64,000 nt of DNA from Desulfosporosinus acididurans (GCF_001029285.1 NZ_LDZY01000017.1:30557-94556); one strand, 5' to 3'; counted from the first letter of the stretch, positions 35,247 to 44,459 are shown. The notes: generated from the letters alone by a model not told the origin. Translations and numbers: made by a program.

Positions 35247-36470
35247 TTAACACAACTGGGATTTCAGATTTTCTATAGTCGTTAAACAATCCAATCGCTT
35301 AACTTCTTGACCCTTATCTAATACCACAACGGAGGGAGCCTTTTCGATACCATATTTCTGGGCGAGATTTTTCTTCGTGGTCAGATCAACTTTTACAATC
35401 TTGTATCGTTCCTGCAGTTCTTGGTTTACTTCTTCTAACAAAGTGCCAAATTCCAAGCTACTGTTATCTTGGGCATTAAAGAAGAGTAAAAGAACTTGCT
35501 TATCACTTTCCAAAACGTTTGAATTGAACGCTTTCATTTCTTCAATATAGCGTTCGGCGGCAACAGCTGCCGTAGCTCCATCCCCGGCTGCGGAAACCAC
35601 TTGTCTCAGATATTTAACCCGATTGTCTCCAACTGCATAAACCCCTTCGAGGTTCGTTTCCATTAATTCATTGACCGGGATATAGCCTCTTTTATCGATC
35701 TCGATGCCGCTTTCTTGAAGAAAATGGGTCGAAGGCACCATGCCCACGAAGAAAAAGACACCCTGACAGGCAAGTTCCGTTGAAGCTCCGGTTTTTAAGT
35801 TCTTGATCTTAACCCCTTCAACATTATCTTGACCCTGAACTTCTTCGAGGGTTGAATTCCAGATGAAATCCATTTTTGGATTTTGGAACGCTCTCTCTGC
35901 ACTCACTTTATTGCAGTCAAGAATTCCTTCGTCATGGAGCACAATCACAGTGACTTTACGAGCGAATTTCGTGATGTACATACCTTCTTCAATGGCCTGA
36001 TCCCCGCTGCCGACGACGACGACATCTTCACCTTCGAAGAACTCGGCATCACAAGTAGCACAGTATGCTACCCCGCTGCCTTGGAGCCGTTTTTCGCCGG
36101 GAATATTTAAAAGTCTCGGTTCACTGCCGCAGGCGATAATAACTGCTTTAGATGAATAGACTTTGCCTTTTTTCGTAGTGATTACTTTATCCTCCTGTGA
36201 GAAATCCGTTCTAACAACTTCATCACGTAAGAAATCTGTCCCAAAGGATTCAGCGTGCTTTTTAAAGTCCTTCATGAGATCTTCCCCGCTGATTTGTCCA
36301 TACCCGGGATAGTTAACAATTTCCCGCGTTGTATTTACCAACCCGCCAACGGTGCCTTTATTGATGACCAAGGTTTTTAACTTGGCTCTTCCGCCATAAA
36401 TAGCCGCCGTAAGTCCTGCCGGGCCACCGCCCACAATGATTAAATCATAGGTACTTGTTATGTCTCCCAT
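35247..36470 (-). CDS. trxB: Thioredoxin reductase with extra C-terminal thioredoxin-like domain
   Basis: 407 residues. Residues about 1-310 are thioredoxin reductase: FAD motif IIVGGGPAGLTAAIYGG, the redox pair CATC in GVAYCATCDAEFFEG, the nucleotide motif VVVGSGDQAIEEG, and GVYAVGDNRVKYLRQVV. Residues about 320-407 resemble a thioredoxin fold (VLLLFFNAQDNSSLEF, KYGIEKAPSVVVLD), but NAQDN stands where the active-site CxxC should be, so the tail is non-redox. The HRR motif for NADPH is absent (IVLHDEGILDC), so NADH or another donor is possible. Upstream is a thioredoxin gene on the same strand. Confidence 0.9.
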   Translation of the reverse strand: MGDITSTYDLIIVGGGPAGLTAAIYGGRAKLKTLVINKGTVGGLVNTTREIVNYPGYGQISGEDLMKDFKKHAESFGTDFLRDEVVRTDFSQEDKVITTKKGKVYSSKAVIIACGSEPRLLNIPGEKRLQGSGVAYCATCDAEFFEGEDVVVVGSGDQAIEEGMYITKFARKVTVIVLHDEGILDCNKVSAERAFQNPKMDFIWNSTLEEVQGQDNVEGVKIKNLKTGASTELACQGVFFFVGMVPSTHFLQESGIEIDKRGYIPVNELMETNLEGVYAVGDNRVKYLRQVVSAAGDGATAAVAAERYIEEMKAFNSNVLESDKQVLLLFFNAQDNSSLEFGTLLEEVNQELQERYKIVKVDLTTKKNLAQKYGIEKAPSVVVLDKGQEVKRLDCLTTIENLKSQLC

Positions 36471-36507
36471 ACTCCTCTACGACTTCCTTTCTCTAAATGC
36501 TGAGGTT

Positions 36508-36843
36508 TTACCCTTCAAGGACGTCCGCAATCTTATCCTCGACTTTTTCTTCGTCAACGGCTCCTGCGAGCTTTCCTTGATATTCCCCTTCATTAAAGAA
36601 TAGGATTTGAGGAACACCTTTAAGGGAAAAGCTTTGAAATAATGTTTTGTCATCCTCGACGTCAACATAATAGAACCCGAATTTCCCCTCATAGTTTGGC
36701 TTTAGATCTTCTAAAACAGGGATAACTCCTTGACAGACATGACAACTTTTTCTGGAGAAAATCACTAAAGAAGGTTCACCATTATTATAAATAATCTTTT
36801 CAAATTGATCGGCATTTAACTTTTCCAACGACATTTTCCTCAC
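36508..36843 (-). CDS. trxA: Thioredoxin
   Basis: A 111-residue thioredoxin with active site SRKSCHVCQGVIPVLEDL (CHVC in place of the classical CGPC) and the cis-Pro region FSLKGVPQILFFNEGE. CxVC-type sites tune the redox potential. It lies directly before the trxB-like gene (37-bp gap), and 21 bp after the arylsulfotransferase-like gene, so all three are probably one transcript. It may keep the cysteines of the sulfotransferase or of another partner reduced. Confidence 0.9.
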   Translation of the reverse strand: MRKMSLEKLNADQFEKIIYNNGEPSLVIFSRKSCHVCQGVIPVLEDLKPNYEGKFGFYYVDVEDDKTLFQSFSLKGVPQILFFNEGEYQGKLAGAVDEEKVEDKIADVLEG

Positions 36844-36864
36844 TCCTTAGAAGTTTTTCATTCA

Positions 36865-38352
36865 CTAAAATTTCGTGAAACTATCCTCGTCATCATCATC
36901 GTCATCCTTTAAGGACAAATCCTGATCGGCTGCGGCAACACAAGCTTGTTGGATGGCAGGATAGCCTGTGGTTCCTTCAACACCCACCACATTTTGAACT
37001 TCACAATCCGCCGCGCCCGATACACGGAATTTGCGAATATCGAGCATTTGTACAGGGGTTTCCTGGGGTTCAGGAAGTTGAGGAATATAACTATAAGGGT
37101 AACGATAAGCACGATAATAGATGGTTGATGGATTTTCTGTAAATGGAGAAATGAATTCCCAGACGACTTCTTTCAGGCGAGTTACTTCAAAGAACCGTCC
37201 GCCCACTCCTTCGGTTATCAGGGTATTGCCGTTTGGCAGACGCTGAGCTGCACTGGTTAAAGGGCTATAGAAACGATAGTCGGAGATTCCGGGCTGACCA
37301 TATCCCATAAGCTCACTTCCGAGGATCTGCCAGACTACTTTCATGGTCACAGGATTGAGTTCGAGGATACGGGACCGGTCAGAAATATTAACTTTTGTAC
37401 CATCTTTAGAAATATTGCTTGGGCTGCCATAGCCTGACCAACCGCCATTATCAAAAATAAGAATATTTCCTGCTCCCGGTAAACCTTGGGGAATCATATG
37501 CACATGGTGTTGTCCAATGATCTGCCCGATCTTAGCAAGCTTTTTATCGGCTGAATAATCAGGGCCCATTTTCCAGACGATTTTTCCGGTTTCCTTAGAA
37601 ATAATTGCAATAATGTTCGCTTCACGAGAATCCCAAATGATGTTATCCGGATGGAAACGTTGATCTCCTTTATCGTACCATTTATTGGGTCCGAGGACGC
37701 TCATGGAGTTGATATGCATCCAGTCACCCATTCCACCGCCGGCTTCATGCATGTTGGGATTTTTATAAAGTGCAAGCTTGGCCGCTTCACTAAAACCAAA
37801 CTCTTTAAAATGCTCACTGGCATGCCATTCCCAGACGATATTGCCTTCCCAGTCAACTTCAATAAAGACATCATCTAACAGGTTTTTGTCGGAGATCTTT
37901 TTATTAAAACAATTCTCATGAACAAGGATCAATGTATTCCCTTTGTTGGTTTGACATTCCATACCCGGGACATAGTAGCCAACCGGATTCCCTTCCCGTT
38001 GATAATCATGGTGCTGACGCGCCATCCATTGAGGTTCATGCCCTTCATCTGCGATCAATTCTTTTCTGTCAAATTTCCAAACCACGTTACCTTCCCAGTC
38101 CACTTGAACGAGGTCAATTTGGTCTTGATAACCGAATTTAGGGTCTCTTACACCACGGCTTCCCAAAACATAGCCACCGGGAAGCAGCTTATTGGGAAAC
38201 CCATGCAAATCCTGCCAAACTCGGACAACATTGCCGTTCATATCGATAAGAACGCAGCCAAGCTTTTTTACAGCCATGATAGTATAACCATTAAAACACT
38301 TTTCGGGATTATAAATAGTCACTCCTGTAGGATGAACAAATGGTTGACCCAT
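36865..38352 (-). CDS. Arylsulfotransferase-like beta-propeller protein
   Basis: 495 residues of the arylsulfotransferase (ASST) superfamily. Repeating propeller blades each have a DWEGNVVW-type turn: VDWEGNVVWKFDRKE, VDWEGNIVWEWHASE, TGKIVWKMGPDY. Histidine clusters ARQHHDYQREGN, GDWMHINSMSVLG and IGQHHVHMIPQG lie in loops. The tail is very acidic (KDDDDDDEDS). No signal peptide is visible. It could transfer sulfate between phenols or act as a sensor in that pathway. First gene before trxA-trxB; the 375-bp upstream gap holds a small palindrome. Confidence 0.8.
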   Translation of the reverse strand: MGQPFVHPTGVTIYNPEKCFNGYTIMAVKKLGCVLIDMNGNVVRVWQDLHGFPNKLLPGGYVLGSRGVRDPKFGYQDQIDLVQVDWEGNVVWKFDRKELIADEGHEPQWMARQHHDYQREGNPVGYYVPGMECQTNKGNTLILVHENCFNKKISDKNLLDDVFIEVDWEGNIVWEWHASEHFKEFGFSEAAKLALYKNPNMHEAGGGMGDWMHINSMSVLGPNKWYDKGDQRFHPDNIIWDSREANIIAIISKETGKIVWKMGPDYSADKKLAKIGQIIGQHHVHMIPQGLPGAGNILIFDNGGWSGYGSPSNISKDGTKVNISDRSRILELNPVTMKVVWQILGSELMGYGQPGISDYRFYSPLTSAAQRLPNGNTLITEGVGGRFFEVTRLKEVVWEFISPFTENPSTIYYRAYRYPYSYIPQLPEPQETPVQMLDIRKFRVSGAADCEVQNVVGVEGTTGYPAIQQACVAAADQDLSLKDDDDDDEDSFTKF

Positions 38353-38727
38353 AGAACAACGCTCCTCTTTATTAAAAATTTTTCGTTAGGTCCTGTGTTG
38401 TTTTGATTTTTAAATACCCGAAACTCGTATTTATTATAGACATCTAAATAGGAAAAAACTGATAACACATGTTATTCTTTTAATAATCAAAGCCATAAAA
38501 TTATTTAATGCCTGAGACATTTTCGTAAAAACCCTTGGCTTTTTCAAAATCATTTATCCTAGTAAGAACTCCTACTTCTTGTAAGTGAAGGTTGCTCCTA
38601 GAATTACTTTCCTATTAATGTATTGGCAGAGAAAACTCCCCTTTAGCCAACAGATTGTTTAATCGTTCCTGCCTGCTTCTGGGGAGCATCCTCCAATTAT
38701 ATTCTTATCCGATGATGATCCTGGCTA
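38353..38727. other. Intergenic region between the two arylsulfotransferase-like genes
   Basis: About 375 bp without a gene. The notable item is the perfect 14-bp palindrome ATAACACATGTTAT at 38462-38475, roughly 110 bp upstream of the 495-residue protein's start. It has the size and symmetry of a Crp/Fnr-type operator, and a Crp-family gene lies 4 kb away. Unproven. Confidence 0.35.
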
Positions 38728-40617
38728 TTATATCTTTACTGAGAATCCGGTATCATACCTTTTGTTATCAATATTCAGGTAAATATCAAAGTCTCCCGCT
38801 AATCCTTCCCTACTGACATAGAATTGGAAGTCGTTGTCTTTTTGCTCTTCAAAGGAGACACAGGCAGCTGTCACATCATGAACTACGGTTGGTATGGAAT
38901 AGAACTTCACTTCGCTCGCACCTTTTAATTCCAGAAACACTTCCGATCCTTCTTTAAAGGCCGCGCGAAGAGCCAGACGATCCTCCTCCAGAATTAACGA
39001 TAAATTATGTTTGGCCGGGACTCCGCCTTCGGCATCTTTGAATTTTACTTTTCCGAACTCCGATGTTACGCCAAAGCCGCCCAAAAACTCTCCCTTGCCA
39101 AGTGTAAAATGGGTCTTTTCATCATATAAGGAAAGTCTTCTGGCCCGATAATAATTGCCGCCTTGAACTTTCATTTCATACTTCACTTCATCATTTTGGA
39201 CTTCCACAGTGATGGATTCTAAGGTTAGATGAATATGTTCATCTTTATATTTATTAAGAAGCATAGCTCCCAAACCGTCTGTATGCTTGCCACGGTAAGT
39301 CGCAATTCCCCCTGAGTGAATCATATAGTGGCCTTCGCTATAATAATCAACATTACAGATATAGGGAGAATAGAATTCAGCTCCGCGTTCTTTACCGTAT
39401 TGCCATACTTGTTCGATTTCCATTTTATCTGTGTCGATTCGATAAATCACGCCACGCGAAAAGTTTTCCTCGGGCGGAATCCAAGTTGCTTTATTTTTCG
39501 AGCGATAAGTTCCATTATCAAAAACGAAGACATTGCCATTCGGTAAAATTCGGGCAGCATGTTGCTCATATTGCCAGTCAAAATCACCTTTAGTGACATT
39601 TTTAAAGAAGTATTTTTGCCATTCTTCGCCCCAGCCTTCAGGATCGCCCAGTATCCAGTTCAATTTCCCACTGTCATAATTAAAATTAATAATGGCATCC
39701 TTGTGTCGTCCGGACATCGTAATGGAGTTAGTGGCTTTATCATACCAAACTGCGTTGTTGTGAAACCAGTCGTGGTGATTCCAATCCCCCGCGTTGCCTT
39801 TTTCTCTAGGCAAAATCTTAAGAAGATCCCAGGATTTAACGATTTCCCCTGTTGTTTTATCGACTTCGACGACATAATCTTCAACCGATTCCTCAAAGTC
39901 ATTGTCCGAAGCGACTAGGAAATTACCATTTTCCAATTCTATGCCATCATGATGATAACCACCTGGTAAGCGGTATTCTTTATAGATTTTGCCACAGAAA
40001 TCCATTTCCATGAAGCCAACTGTATAATAGGGCTTTTGGACAGTTCGATAGGATGTGTAAAGAAGTCTTCCGTTTTCTAGTTTTTTAATATCCCAACTTT
40101 GTTTGTTAGTGATTATCCATCTTAAATCCCCTGCATAGTCGAAACCAACCGTTTTGGCAGAATCAATTAAGGGAGTTGTCGAGGAGATCAGCATGAGATC
40201 CTTGCCGAAATACTCCGGTGTAGTATGACAATACAGAGCTCTGTTAACATTCAATTCTTCGACTTCAATTTTAACGTCGGATGTTTTTCCATTGCCAAGC
40301 GTTATCACTACCGTATTGGTGTAATTGTCATATAAGCCGTAAATCGGCAAAATATGTTCTTTACTTGCAGCAAAAGTATGAGTTATATCGCCTTCTTTGG
40401 CCTTACCTTTAACCGTAATTTCCGCTGTCGTTGCTTCAGCTGTATTAAAACAAATGACGGCAGAAAGAGGGTTAATCAGATATGGATTTTTGACGACCAG
40501 CGGATTTTCCTGGGTATAGCTGCCGGAACGAAATTCAGTTAAAAATCTTTTTTCGGACTCATGTTGTAACGTAATTAGGTGTTTTTCTGTTTCTAAAAAA
40601 TTTCTCAACGTAATCAC
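38728..40617 (-). CDS. Aryl-sulfate sulfotransferase (AssT-like)
   Basis: 629 residues: an N-terminal beta-sandwich (about 25-125, TAEITVKGKAKEGD) and a six-bladed propeller (about 150-450), then a C-terminal beta domain. Candidate catalytic residues match the spacing in E. coli ASST: His353 (EQHAARILPNG), Arg372 (NGTYRSK) and His434 (IHSGGIATY), with His222/223 and His281/282 in other blades. The enzyme moves sulfate between phenolic compounds without PAPS. E. coli ASST is periplasmic, but no signal peptide is visible here, so this one may be cytosolic. It lies downstream of an MFS transporter (about 40 bp). Confidence 0.88.
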   Translation of the reverse strand: MITLRNFLETEKHLITLQHESEKRFLTEFRSGSYTQENPLVVKNPYLINPLSAVICFNTAEATTAEITVKGKAKEGDITHTFAASKEHILPIYGLYDNYTNTVVITLGNGKTSDVKIEVEELNVNRALYCHTTPEYFGKDLMLISSTTPLIDSAKTVGFDYAGDLRWIITNKQSWDIKKLENGRLLYTSYRTVQKPYYTVGFMEMDFCGKIYKEYRLPGGYHHDGIELENGNFLVASDNDFEESVEDYVVEVDKTTGEIVKSWDLLKILPREKGNAGDWNHHDWFHNNAVWYDKATNSITMSGRHKDAIINFNYDSGKLNWILGDPEGWGEEWQKYFFKNVTKGDFDWQYEQHAARILPNGNVFVFDNGTYRSKNKATWIPPEENFSRGVIYRIDTDKMEIEQVWQYGKERGAEFYSPYICNVDYYSEGHYMIHSGGIATYRGKHTDGLGAMLLNKYKDEHIHLTLESITVEVQNDEVKYEMKVQGGNYYRARRLSLYDEKTHFTLGKGEFLGGFGVTSEFGKVKFKDAEGGVPAKHNLSLILEEDRLALRAAFKEGSEVFLELKGASEVKFYSIPTVVHDVTAACVSFEEQKDNDFQFYVSREGLAGDFDIYLNIDNKRYDTGFSVKI

Positions 40618-40658
40618 TCCTCAATGTTTTTCCTTCCATAACCAGTACCAATTCTCTT

Positions 40659-42041
40659 TTAACTTATTTCTTCTAACGATTTGCCCCCTGTACGAACACC
40701 CCAAATAGCTAATATCGCAGCAGGAACCAAAATCATAATCGCTACAATACTATAGATCCCTACAAACTTATACTGAGCAAAAATCAACGGGATGACCAAT
40801 TGAAAGGCTGCCGTGGCAAAACGGCCCACGGAATTATGAATCCCTACAGCCGTATTTCGCAGGCTTGTTGGGTATGATTCAGCAATATAACTATAGGAGA
40901 TAAAGGCAAACGCCATGATTGCCGCGATCAATAGGAACCCAATCAATGAAATCGGCCAAAATCCCGCAACCTTCCCAAACATGACAGCAAGCACACTTGC
41001 CAAAGCGCAAAGGATCACCATGGGTATTTTTCTGCCGCCTTTATCCGCAATAAACGAAGAAATATATAAGCCAACCGGAACGCCAATCATCAGAATAAAC
41101 GAAACTCGCAAACTTTCGGTAACATCTAATCCGCGTTGATTCAAAAGAGTTGTGGTCCAATTTGTGACAACAAAAGTTGCCGGCGTAGTTAACAAGACAA
41201 AGGCTAAGAGAACTAAGGTGCGTACAAGATACTTCCTGGAAAACATTCCAGTTATTCTTCCTAACAAACTTTCTTTCTTTCCTGAGGGTAAAGGCACATT
41301 TTGTAAACTCACCGGAATGCCGCTAACTTCCCAAACAACTTTTTCCGCCAGATCGACCTTCCCTTCGGCTACCAGCCAACGCGGTGACTCTTGTAAATAT
41401 TTTAATCCAACGACAAAGGGAACCAGCCCCACCCCCCCCAAAACGAGGATATACCGCCACGCCTGCGGACTTAAAGGAATAATCAAACTGCACAATCCGC
41501 CAATAATGGGGGCAGCGGTAAATCCCACTGCAGCGGAAAGGCTCTGCCATTTTCCTCGGCATTCAGCCGGGGCCATCTCCGAAAAATAGGCTTGTGAAGT
41601 TACCATTAAGCAAAAGACGCCGAATCCCGTTAATGCCCGAAATATTGTAAAGGTCAGCACATTATTGGCGAACCCGTTAAGTATAGAAGCGACTGAAAAG
41701 AGAAAAATTGAACCGAGGAACGTTTTTCTGCGACCAATTGAATCAGATATCACCCCCCCCAGGAGGCCTCCGAACGTCATGGCCATGAAATACACGAAGC
41801 TTATTCTCCCGATATCGGCCATGGTCAGCCCCCAGGACTTAATCAAAGAAGGTGCAATAAATCCAAAATTCCAATTTGTAATCTGCTCAAAGAAATAAGC
41901 TACCATAATGATCATGAAGATCATTTTATGTTTCTTACATACTGTTAAACCATCAAAGTAATTGTTTACCTTTTTTCCGGTTAGAGTACTTACGCAATCC
42001 GGCATTTCGGCGATGGAATTTGCTCCTGTTCCAATTGCCAT
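40659..42041 (-). CDS. MFS transporter, organic-acid/aromatic-acid type
   Basis: 460 residues, 12 TM helices of the major facilitator superfamily. Signatures: GGLLGGVISDSIGRRKTFLG between TM2 and TM3, RALTGFGVFCLMVTSQAYFS, CRGKW, and LQESPRWLVAEGKVDLAEK in the middle, as in sugar-porter/AAHS-like carriers. Upstream of an aryl-sulfate sulfotransferase on the same transcript, it is a natural candidate importer of sulfated or free aromatic substrates; that is inference. A GGAGG site precedes ATG 42041. Confidence 0.85.
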   Translation of the reverse strand: MAIGTGANSIAEMPDCVSTLTGKKVNNYFDGLTVCKKHKMIFMIIMVAYFFEQITNWNFGFIAPSLIKSWGLTMADIGRISFVYFMAMTFGGLLGGVISDSIGRRKTFLGSIFLFSVASILNGFANNVLTFTIFRALTGFGVFCLMVTSQAYFSEMAPAECRGKWQSLSAAVGFTAAPIIGGLCSLIIPLSPQAWRYILVLGGVGLVPFVVGLKYLQESPRWLVAEGKVDLAEKVVWEVSGIPVSLQNVPLPSGKKESLLGRITGMFSRKYLVRTLVLLAFVLLTTPATFVVTNWTTTLLNQRGLDVTESLRVSFILMIGVPVGLYISSFIADKGGRKIPMVILCALASVLAVMFGKVAGFWPISLIGFLLIAAIMAFAFISYSYIAESYPTSLRNTAVGIHNSVGRFATAAFQLVIPLIFAQYKFVGIYSIVAIMILVPAAILAIWGVRTGGKSLEEIS

Positions 42042-42390
42042 CTTAAATAACCTCCAATTGTCCTTGTATTCTCAAGTACTTATCTAAACAACGATAGATA
42101 TAGATACCGATTTTTAGAAAATGGAATTTCCCCTAACTCTTAAGTTCGAAGCACTTAAGCCCCTCTATTTCCCTCCCCTGTATCAAAAAATTTCCTGCAG
42201 GTTGTCGTCTTAGCGACATTTTAACAGTTATAAGATTTCACAGAAAATAGCATAGACTATCGTTTTAGAATAACCTATGCTGCTATTAAATTTTCGAATA
42301 AAGAAAACGAGCTTCTGCCCCTAATGCTCTGTCTGCACACATATTGATCTTCTTGCGGCCTAAGTTTATTTTTCCGTTTAAACAACGAAA

Positions 42391-42424
42391 GGGCGAGAGG
42401 TGAACACTGCATTCCCTCGCGCCC
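42391..42424 (-). terminator. Intrinsic terminator after the Crp-family gene
   Basis: GC-rich imperfect stem (on the minus strand GGGCGCGAGGG / CCTCTCGCCC) followed by TTTCGTTGTTT, about 40 bp after the stop. Another imperfect stem at 42247-42287 (AATAGCATAG / CTATGCTGCTATT) lies further on. Otherwise the gap 42042-42461 shows nothing. Confidence 0.7.
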
Positions 42425-42461
42425 TGAGTTAAATATAAAACGTGTACTTATATCCACATGA

Positions 42462-43124
42462 TTAGTAATCAATAACTCCCTCATCATTTGCATAGCTTTC
42501 TAATTTGTTCTCATCGAGAATTATAATGCCTTCTTTTTCTTTCTTGATAATACCTTCACTCTTCAAAGCTCTTAATATTTTAGCTACTGTAACCTTATGG
42601 ATACCTAAGAAACGACTGATTGTCGCATTAGTAAAGCGCTTATCGACCAGCAGCAAACCCTGATCAACTTGAGAATTCGTCAGCAGAAATTTACACAAAC
42701 GGTTGCCTACCTTACCCTCGTTCCTGGCTTGCAAAGAGTCAACTAACTCCCGAATAAGTCCTATCGCCATTTGCAATAATTGGCTTAAGGCAACCGGATC
42801 ATTTTGCACATATTGCCAAAATATTTCCTTCGGTATTTTATAACAAATGCACTTGCTCTTAGCAATAAAGTCATAATCACTTAATCCATTTTCAAATATC
42901 GTTAAGGCCCCTAGTACCGATTGAAACGAATTATTGGATTCCTTAACACCATAAATTACTTCATCACCCTTTTCTGAAATTAACGTTCGATAACAGGTGC
43001 CGCTTATTAAGTAATATACATAATCCATCTTTTCACCTTGCCGGATAATATATGAGCCTTTTTTAAATTCACATTTATAAGGCCGTCCATTTCCAAAAGC
43101 TCCATCATAACTCTCCTCCCACAA
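42462..43124 (-). CDS. Crp/Fnr-family transcriptional regulator, possible N-terminal frameshift
   Basis: About 220 residues: a cyclic-nucleotide-type sensory barrel (about 10-130, KKGSYIIRQGEKMDYVYYLI) and a C-terminal winged HTH (about 150-210, FTNATISRFLGIHKVTVAKI). No Fe-S cysteine set as in Fnr. The frame begins at TTG 43124 with no ribosome site, while GGGAGGAG precedes ATG 43108 in another frame, which reads MMELLEMDGLINVNLKK before the A6 run at 43059-43064. One more A there would join them into a normal N-terminus. It resembles CprK-like regulators of reductive or aromatic metabolism and may control the ASST genes. Confidence 0.82.
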   Translation of the reverse strand: MWEESYDGAFGNGRPYKCEFKKGSYIIRQGEKMDYVYYLISGTCYRTLISEKGDEVIYGVKESNNSFQSVLGALTIFENGLSDYDFIAKSKCICYKIPKEIFWQYVQNDPVALSQLLQMAIGLIRELVDSLQARNEGKVGNRLCKFLLTNSQVDQGLLLVDKRFTNATISRFLGIHKVTVAKILRALKSEGIIKKEKEGIIILDENKLESYANDEGVIDY

Positions 43125-43146
43125 AGTTTAAACTAAATCCTTCTCA

Positions 43147-43328
43147 GTGAACTCATTCAGCCAAAGCTGAACTCGGGGCTTCAGATACAATAATGTCCAG
43201 TGGACATTATTGCCGAGCCGCCTTTCTCAATAGGAATACTTAGCGGCGAAGGGGGACTCTACCCCACCTGAAGTTAACGAAGGACACACCCCCACTTATT
43301 GAAGTGGGGGACTTAAAAACTGGATCAA
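43147..43328 (+). repeat. Hairpin-ended interspersed repeat, copy E (full length)
   Basis: 182 bp from GTGAACTCATTCAGCCAAAG to AAAAACTGGATCAA. The central palindrome lies at 43189-43211 and the right-end hairpin is CCCCCACTT..AAGTGGGGG. Nearly identical to copies A and C over its length. It lies about 20 bp upstream of the Crp-family gene's start region. The rest of 43329-43645 is AT-rich with no gene and presumably holds the MBL promoter. Confidence 0.78.
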
Positions 43329-43645
43329 TGGTTAAGAATCACTGACGACAACAGAAATTATATATAACCCACAGTAAATACTAATGATTATGGTCTTCAA
43401 CTAATTATACTTTTGAGAGAGCATTTTTTCAGCAATTATTGACATTTTCCATCATATTTAAACTTCAAAACTTCAATTCTGGAAAATTGTTTATTGACAG
43501 GGGCAATAAGAAAAGTTAATTTTAAATTCAACGTGCTATCTTAGTAAGATTCCATAAATTGTAATTTATTAAAATTAGTTATTGCCACAAATAGAATCTT
43601 AAATTTACTCAATGCAAAATTAAGCTGACAATGGAGTGAAGACCA

Positions 43646-44452
43646 ATGAATCGATTATTTGTCTTAGGAACCGGACATGCTGGAGTAACTAAGTGCTTTA
43701 ACACATGTTTTGCCCTCGCAAATGAGAACAATGAATATCTATTAGTCGATGCCGGAGGTGGTAATGGCATCTTGACAGCTTTAGAAAAAGTCGGTATTGA
43801 TTTAACCGAGATTCATCACGTTTTTGTAAGTCATAAGCATTCCGACCATCTGCTCGGGATAGTTTGGATTATTCGAATGATCGCTTCGTCCATGCTATCA
43901 GGTCAGTATCACGATAACCTAAAGATTTATTGCCATGAGGAGTTAATTAACAATATCATTACTCTCGTAGAATCAACACTTGATGAAAAATTAACGGACT
44001 TAATCGGAAATCGAATTATTCTTGTCCCTGTTACCGATGGGCAATCGAAAAACCTCATAGGTCAAAACTTTACTTTCTTTGATATTCACTCAACCAAGGT
44101 AAAACAGTTTGGTTTTACGGTTCAACTGAGTAACGGAAAAGTTCTGACCTTTTTAGGTGACGAACCTTTTAACCAATTATGTAAGAGATATGTCTTAAAC
44201 AGCGATTGGCTTTTATGTGAGGCTTTCTGTCTATATGATGACCGAGAAAAATTCAAACCCTATGAGAAACATCACAGCACGGTTAAAGATGCTTGTGAAC
44301 TTGCTGCTCACCTTAATGCTAAAAACCTTGTACTATGGCATACAGAAGACACGAATATAACTCATCGAAAAGAGCTATATACAGCCGAGGGGAAAAAATA
44401 CTACTGCGGAAATCTCTACGTTCCCGATGACCTAAATGTTATCACACTATAA
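43646..44452 (+). CDS. MBL-fold metallohydrolase (RNase Z-like)
   Basis: 268 residues of the metallo-beta-lactamase fold. The zinc motif is VFVSHKHSDHLLGIVW (HxHxDH), the leading strand LFVLGTGHAGVTKCFNTCFA and a later acidic ligand TFLGDEPFN, with the histidine LVLWHTEDTN near the end. The layout resembles RNase Z/arylsulfatase-like MBL proteins. Given the nearby arylsulfotransferase genes an aryl-sulfatase-type activity is conceivable, but tRNA 3' processing or another phosphodiesterase role is equally possible. GGAGTG site before ATG. Confidence 0.85.
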   Translation: MNRLFVLGTGHAGVTKCFNTCFALANENNEYLLVDAGGGNGILTALEKVGIDLTEIHHVFVSHKHSDHLLGIVWIIRMIASSMLSGQYHDNLKIYCHEELINNIITLVESTLDEKLTDLIGNRIILVPVTDGQSKNLIGQNFTFFDIHSTKVKQFGFTVQLSNGKVLTFLGDEPFNQLCKRYVLNSDWLLCEAFCLYDDREKFKPYEKHHSTVKDACELAAHLNAKNLVLWHTEDTNITHRKELYTAEGKKYYCGNLYVPDDLNVITL

Positions 44453-44459
44453 TCTTGTT

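Noticed and set aside
42275..42493. 72-codon minus-strand frame after the Crp gene
   Set aside because: It covers the Crp gene's terminator and overlaps its 3' end; no supporting start signal.
6658..43328. The five repeats as a CRISPR array
   Set aside because: They are 75-180 bp long, scattered over 37 kb, in both orientations, with no spacers and no cas genes.
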